A DNA stretch of 8,062 bases from an uncultured Aeromonadales bacterium (GTDB lineage Bacteria > Pseudomonadota > Gammaproteobacteria > Enterobacterales > Succinivibrionaceae). The DNA lies in assembly GCA_902796095.1 (NCBI GenBank), contig CADBNP010000064.1:1-8062 (forward strand), given 5' to 3'. The translations under genes were made by a program, and so were the position numbers. This document shows positions 5,901-8,062 of this stretch, one piece after another (position 1 is the stretch's first letter; every line of letters begins with the position of its first letter). The notes beneath the pieces were generated by a model. The model did no database searches. It was not told where the DNA came from and worked only from the letters and a program-made list of their open reading frames with translations.

Positions 5901-5970
5901 CGATAGGTTTTATCGCCTTTGCCTGAAAATAATCAGGCTGGCTGGTGGATTTTGGTTCACCAGCCTTTTT
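5901..5970 (+). terminator. Attenuator-like hairpin cluster between rplL and rpoB
   Basis: Three consecutive hairpins follow the rplL stop: CGATA/TATCG (5901-5915), GCCTGA/TCAGGC (5921-5938), and GGCTGGTG (5940-5947) with CACCAGCC (5958-5965), a perfect 8-bp GC-rich stem followed by TTTTT (5966-5970). The last has full terminator form. In E. coli a partial terminator at this position lowers rpoBC expression relative to ribosomal protein genes. Since no rpoB promoter is evident downstream, readthrough must occur, so partial termination is the likely role here too. Confidence 0.82.
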
Positions 5971-5976
5971 CACTGT

Positions 5977-6017
5977 ATTGAACATTGCTAATTGGCTACG
6001 AATTACCAATGTTCAGT
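5977..6017 (+). promoter_or_regulatory. Long hairpin, candidate RNase III processing site
   Basis: GAACATTG (5980-5987) pairs with CAATGTTC (6007-6014), and after a C-C mismatch TAATT (5989-5993) pairs with AATTA (6001-6005) around a 7-base loop. Three outer pairs (5977-5979 with 6015-6017, one G-U) extend the stem to about 16 pairs. E. coli processes the rplL-rpoB intercistronic RNA with RNase III, and this duplex is the obvious candidate equivalent. There is no U-run, so it is not a terminator. Confidence 0.6.
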
Positions 6018-6018
6018 C

Positions 6019-6090
6019 GTGAACGGCAAGTCAGCTGTTCATCATTGACGCATGCGTTCGCATGTTTTTAAAGATTGTCCCTGCAGGGAC
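6019..6090 (+). promoter_or_regulatory. Three further hairpins in the rpoB leader
   Basis: GTGAACGGC (6019-6027) pairs with GCTGTTCAT (6034-6042), nine pairs including two G-U, around a 6-base loop. CATGC (6051-6055) pairs with GCATG (6060-6064) around GTTC and is followed by TTTTT (6065-6069), a weak terminator-like form. GTCCC-TGCA-GGGAC (6077-6090) is a perfect 14-base palindrome ending 28 bases before the rpoB ribosome site GAGGAA (6119-6124). They may shape rpoB expression; their functions are unknown. Confidence 0.55.
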
Positions 6091-6128
6091 TTGGGTCACT
6101 TTTCAACTAACTAATGCTGAGGAACCCC

Positions 6129-8062
6129 ATGGTTTACTCTTATACTGAGAAAAAACGTATTCGTAAAGACTTCGGCAAGCGCGAACACCTTATGGAAACG
6201 CCTTACCTTCTGTCTATTCAGGTTGATTCATTCAAGCAGTTCTTGGAATCCGGCGACAATTCAGGTGGCGATTACGGTCTTGCTGCAGCATTTCGCAGCA
6301 TTTTCCCTATTGAAAGCACCAACGGTCTTGCAAAGCTGGATTATGTAAGCCACAGGCTGGACGAACCTCCTTTTACTGTCGAGGAATGCCAGATCCGTGA
6401 AAAGACCTATGCCTCCCCTCTGAGAGTAACTCTCAGTCTTGCTCTGACCAACAAGGATACCGGCAAGACCGAGGTTAAGGTAAAAGAGGTTTACATGGGC
6501 GATATCCCGTGCATGACTGATAATGGAACCTTTATCTTCAATGGTACCGAGAGAGTTATTGTTTCTCAGCTCCACCGTTCTCCTGGTGTGTTCTTCGACT
6601 GTGATGACGGCAAGACTCATTCAGGAAAGAAACTGTACAGTGCCCGTATAATTCCGATGCGCGGTTCATGGCTGGACTTCGAATTTGATATCAAGGATCA
6701 GGTTTTTGTCCGTATCGATCGCCGCCGCAAGATGTATGCGACCGTGCTTCTTCATGCTCTCAAGTTCTCTGACGAGGAAATCCTCCGTCTTTTCTATGAA
6801 ACCACAGACATTGAATTCAAGGACGGCAAGGTTTTCACCCATGAATCCCTGGAAAGTCTCCGCGGACGAATCTTCAAGGAGGATGTGGTAATAGGCGGGG
6901 AGGTCATCGTTAAAAAAGACAAGCCTATCAATGACCGTATAGGAAGAAAACTGCTCAAGGCACTTGCCGACAGCGGGCAGGGAGATATGCTTGAGGCCTC
7001 GATAGAATCCATCCTGGACAAGATTGTTGCCTGCGACTACCAGGACAAAAATACCGGTGAACTTATTATTCAGGCCAATCAGCTCCTTAACGAGGAAAAT
7101 CTGCGCAAGCTGCTCGAGGCAGGCTACAGCAGTGTCGAGGTTATAAAGACCAATGATGTGGACAACGGTGCGTATATTGCCAATACTCTTCGTGCCGATC
7201 CGGCCAGAACCTATGTTGATGCCCTGTTTGAAATCAACCGCATGATGCGTCCTGGCGAGCCTCCTACAGTTGAATCATCCGAGAAGCTTTTCGGTGATAT
7301 TTTCTTCAAGGAGGACAAGTATGATCTTTCGTCCGTTGGAAGAATGAAGTTCAACAGCAGACTCGATCCTGATCAGAATCTCGGAACAGGCGGTGTCCTG
7401 ACCCGTGATGACATCGTTGCCGTAATGAAGCAGTTTATCAAGATCCGTAACGGCAAGGACAAGGTTGATGATATCGACCATCTTGGCAATCGTCGTATCC
7501 GTTCTGTTGGCGAAATGGCGGAAAACCAGTTCAGAATCGGACTGGATCGTGTCCGCCGTGCTGTCAAGGAACGTTTCAACATGGGCGATCTGGAATCTCT
7601 TGATCCTTCAGATCTCATCAATCCGAAGCCTATTTCTGCAACTCTCAAGGAGTTCTTCGGTTCCAGCCAGCTGTCACAGTTTATGGATCAGAACAATCCG
7701 CTTTCTGAGATTACTCACAAGCGTCGTATTTCCGCTCTCGGTCCCGGCGGTCTGACCCGTGAGCGTGCAGGCTTCGAGGTTCGAGACGTTCATCCTACTC
7801 ACTACGGCCGTCTATGTCCGATCGAGACTCCTGAAGGTCCGAATATCGGTCTTATCAACTCTCTGGCTATTTTTGCCCGCTGCAATTCCTACGGCTTCCT
7901 TGAGACCCCGTATCGTCGCGTGGTTAACGGCATTGTTACTGAAGAGGTTGACTACCTTTCTGCCATTGACGAGGCCGGTCATGTTATAGCCCAGGCAAAT
8001 GTTGCTGTTGATGAGAAGACTCATGCACTTGTCGGCGATATGATAGCTTGCCGTCAGAACGG
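6129..8062 (+). CDS. rpoB: RNA polymerase beta subunit, N-terminal part (runs off the window)
   Basis: RpoB forms half of the catalytic cleft of RNA polymerase. An uninterrupted frame of 644 codons runs to the window end, about half of the usual 1,340 or so. It begins MVYSYTEKKRIRKDFGKRE, as in E. coli. Visible blocks include TDNGTFIFNGTERVIVSQLH and SPGVFFD of the lobe region, RMMRPGEPP, HLGNRRIRSVGEMAENQF, and the rifampicin region starting GSSQLSQFMDQNNPLSE at residue 511, then THKRRISALGPGGLTRERAG. Numbering is four residues ahead of E. coli. The key positions D520, H530 and S535 (E. coli D516, H526, S531) are wild type. The ATG follows GAGGAA at a short 4-base spacing. Expression depends on readthrough from rplL. 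Confidence 0.98.
   Translation, partial: MVYSYTEKKRIRKDFGKREHLMETPYLLSIQVDSFKQFLESGDNSGGDYGLAAAFRSIFPIESTNGLAKLDYVSHRLDEPPFTVEECQIREKTYASPLRVTLSLALTNKDTGKTEVKVKEVYMGDIPCMTDNGTFIFNGTERVIVSQLHRSPGVFFDCDDGKTHSGKKLYSARIIPMRGSWLDFEFDIKDQVFVRIDRRRKMYATVLLHALKFSDEEILRLFYETTDIEFKDGKVFTHESLESLRGRIFKEDVVIGGEVIVKKDKPINDRIGRKLLKALADSGQGDMLEASIESILDKIVACDYQDKNTGELIIQANQLLNEENLRKLLEAGYSSVEVIKTNDVDNGAYIANTLRADPARTYVDALFEINRMMRPGEPPTVESSEKLFGDIFFKEDKYDLSSVGRMKFNSRLDPDQNLGTGGVLTRDDIVAVMKQFIKIRNGKDKVDDIDHLGNRRIRSVGEMAENQFRIGLDRVRRAVKERFNMGDLESLDPSDLINPKPISATLKEFFGSSQLSQFMDQNNPLSEITHKRRISALGPGGLTRERAGFEVRDVHPTHYGRLCPIETPEGPNIGLINSLAIFARCNSYGFLETPYRRVVNGIVTEEVDYLSAIDEAGHVIAQANVAVDEKTHALVGDMIACRQN

Noticed and set aside
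5533..6009. Minus-strand open frame of 158 codons opposite rplL
   Set aside because: It is antisense to a certain ribosomal gene, has no ribosome site or recognisable motif, and follows from the codon bias of rplL.
6261..7021. Open frames in other frames and on the minus strand inside rpoB
   Set aside because: The rpoB frame is continuous and matches RpoB throughout, so these are shadows.

Overview
The window is a housekeeping locus of a gammaproteobacterium: tuf (3' end), secE, nusG, rplK, rplA, rplJ, rplL and the first half of rpoB, all on the + strand. This is the classic translation/transcription block. The gammaproteobacterial assignment rests on the three-membrane-segment SecE, the close resemblance of NusG, L10, L7/L12 and RpoB to the Escherichia coli proteins as I remember them, and E. 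coli-like regulatory leaders. The moderate AT content and an aminopeptidase of a type I associate with Clostridia would fit a gut anaerobe, perhaps Succinivibrionaceae. That family-level guess is inference only.

Region by region: 1-133 holds the end of EF-Tu and an intrinsic terminator. 134-484 has no gene; it holds a likely promoter and a long secE leader with no tRNA. 485-1514 is the secE-nusG pair, closed by a strong terminator at 1576-1603. 1604-1755 has no gene but two inverted repeats of unknown role. 1756-3272 is a self-contained minus-strand unit: promoter, M18-family metalloaminopeptidase gene and terminator. 3441-3605 is the rplK promoter and a leader that resembles the L1 autoregulatory site. 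3606-4762 is rplK-rplA. 4763-4967 is the L10-type leader. 4968-5895 is rplJ-rplL. 5896-6128 is a highly structured gap with an attenuator-like hairpin and a long imperfect hairpin that could be an RNase III site. 6129 to the window end is the intact N-terminal half of RpoB, including an E. coli-identical rifampicin core region.

The genes work together in gene expression. EF-Tu, L11, L1, L10 and L7/L12 form the factor-handling side of translation, with L10/L12 building the stalk that recruits EF-Tu. NusG couples RNA polymerase (RpoB) to the ribosome or Rho. SecE is part of the membrane channel for secreted proteins. Regulation appears layered: L1 feedback on rplKA, L10-L12 feedback on rplJL, and partial termination plus RNA processing before rpoB. 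The one real departure from the expected order is the antisense M18 peptidase inserted exactly at the boundary between the secE-nusG and rplK operons. I saw no mobile element, CRISPR array, tRNA, rRNA or new defence-type system.
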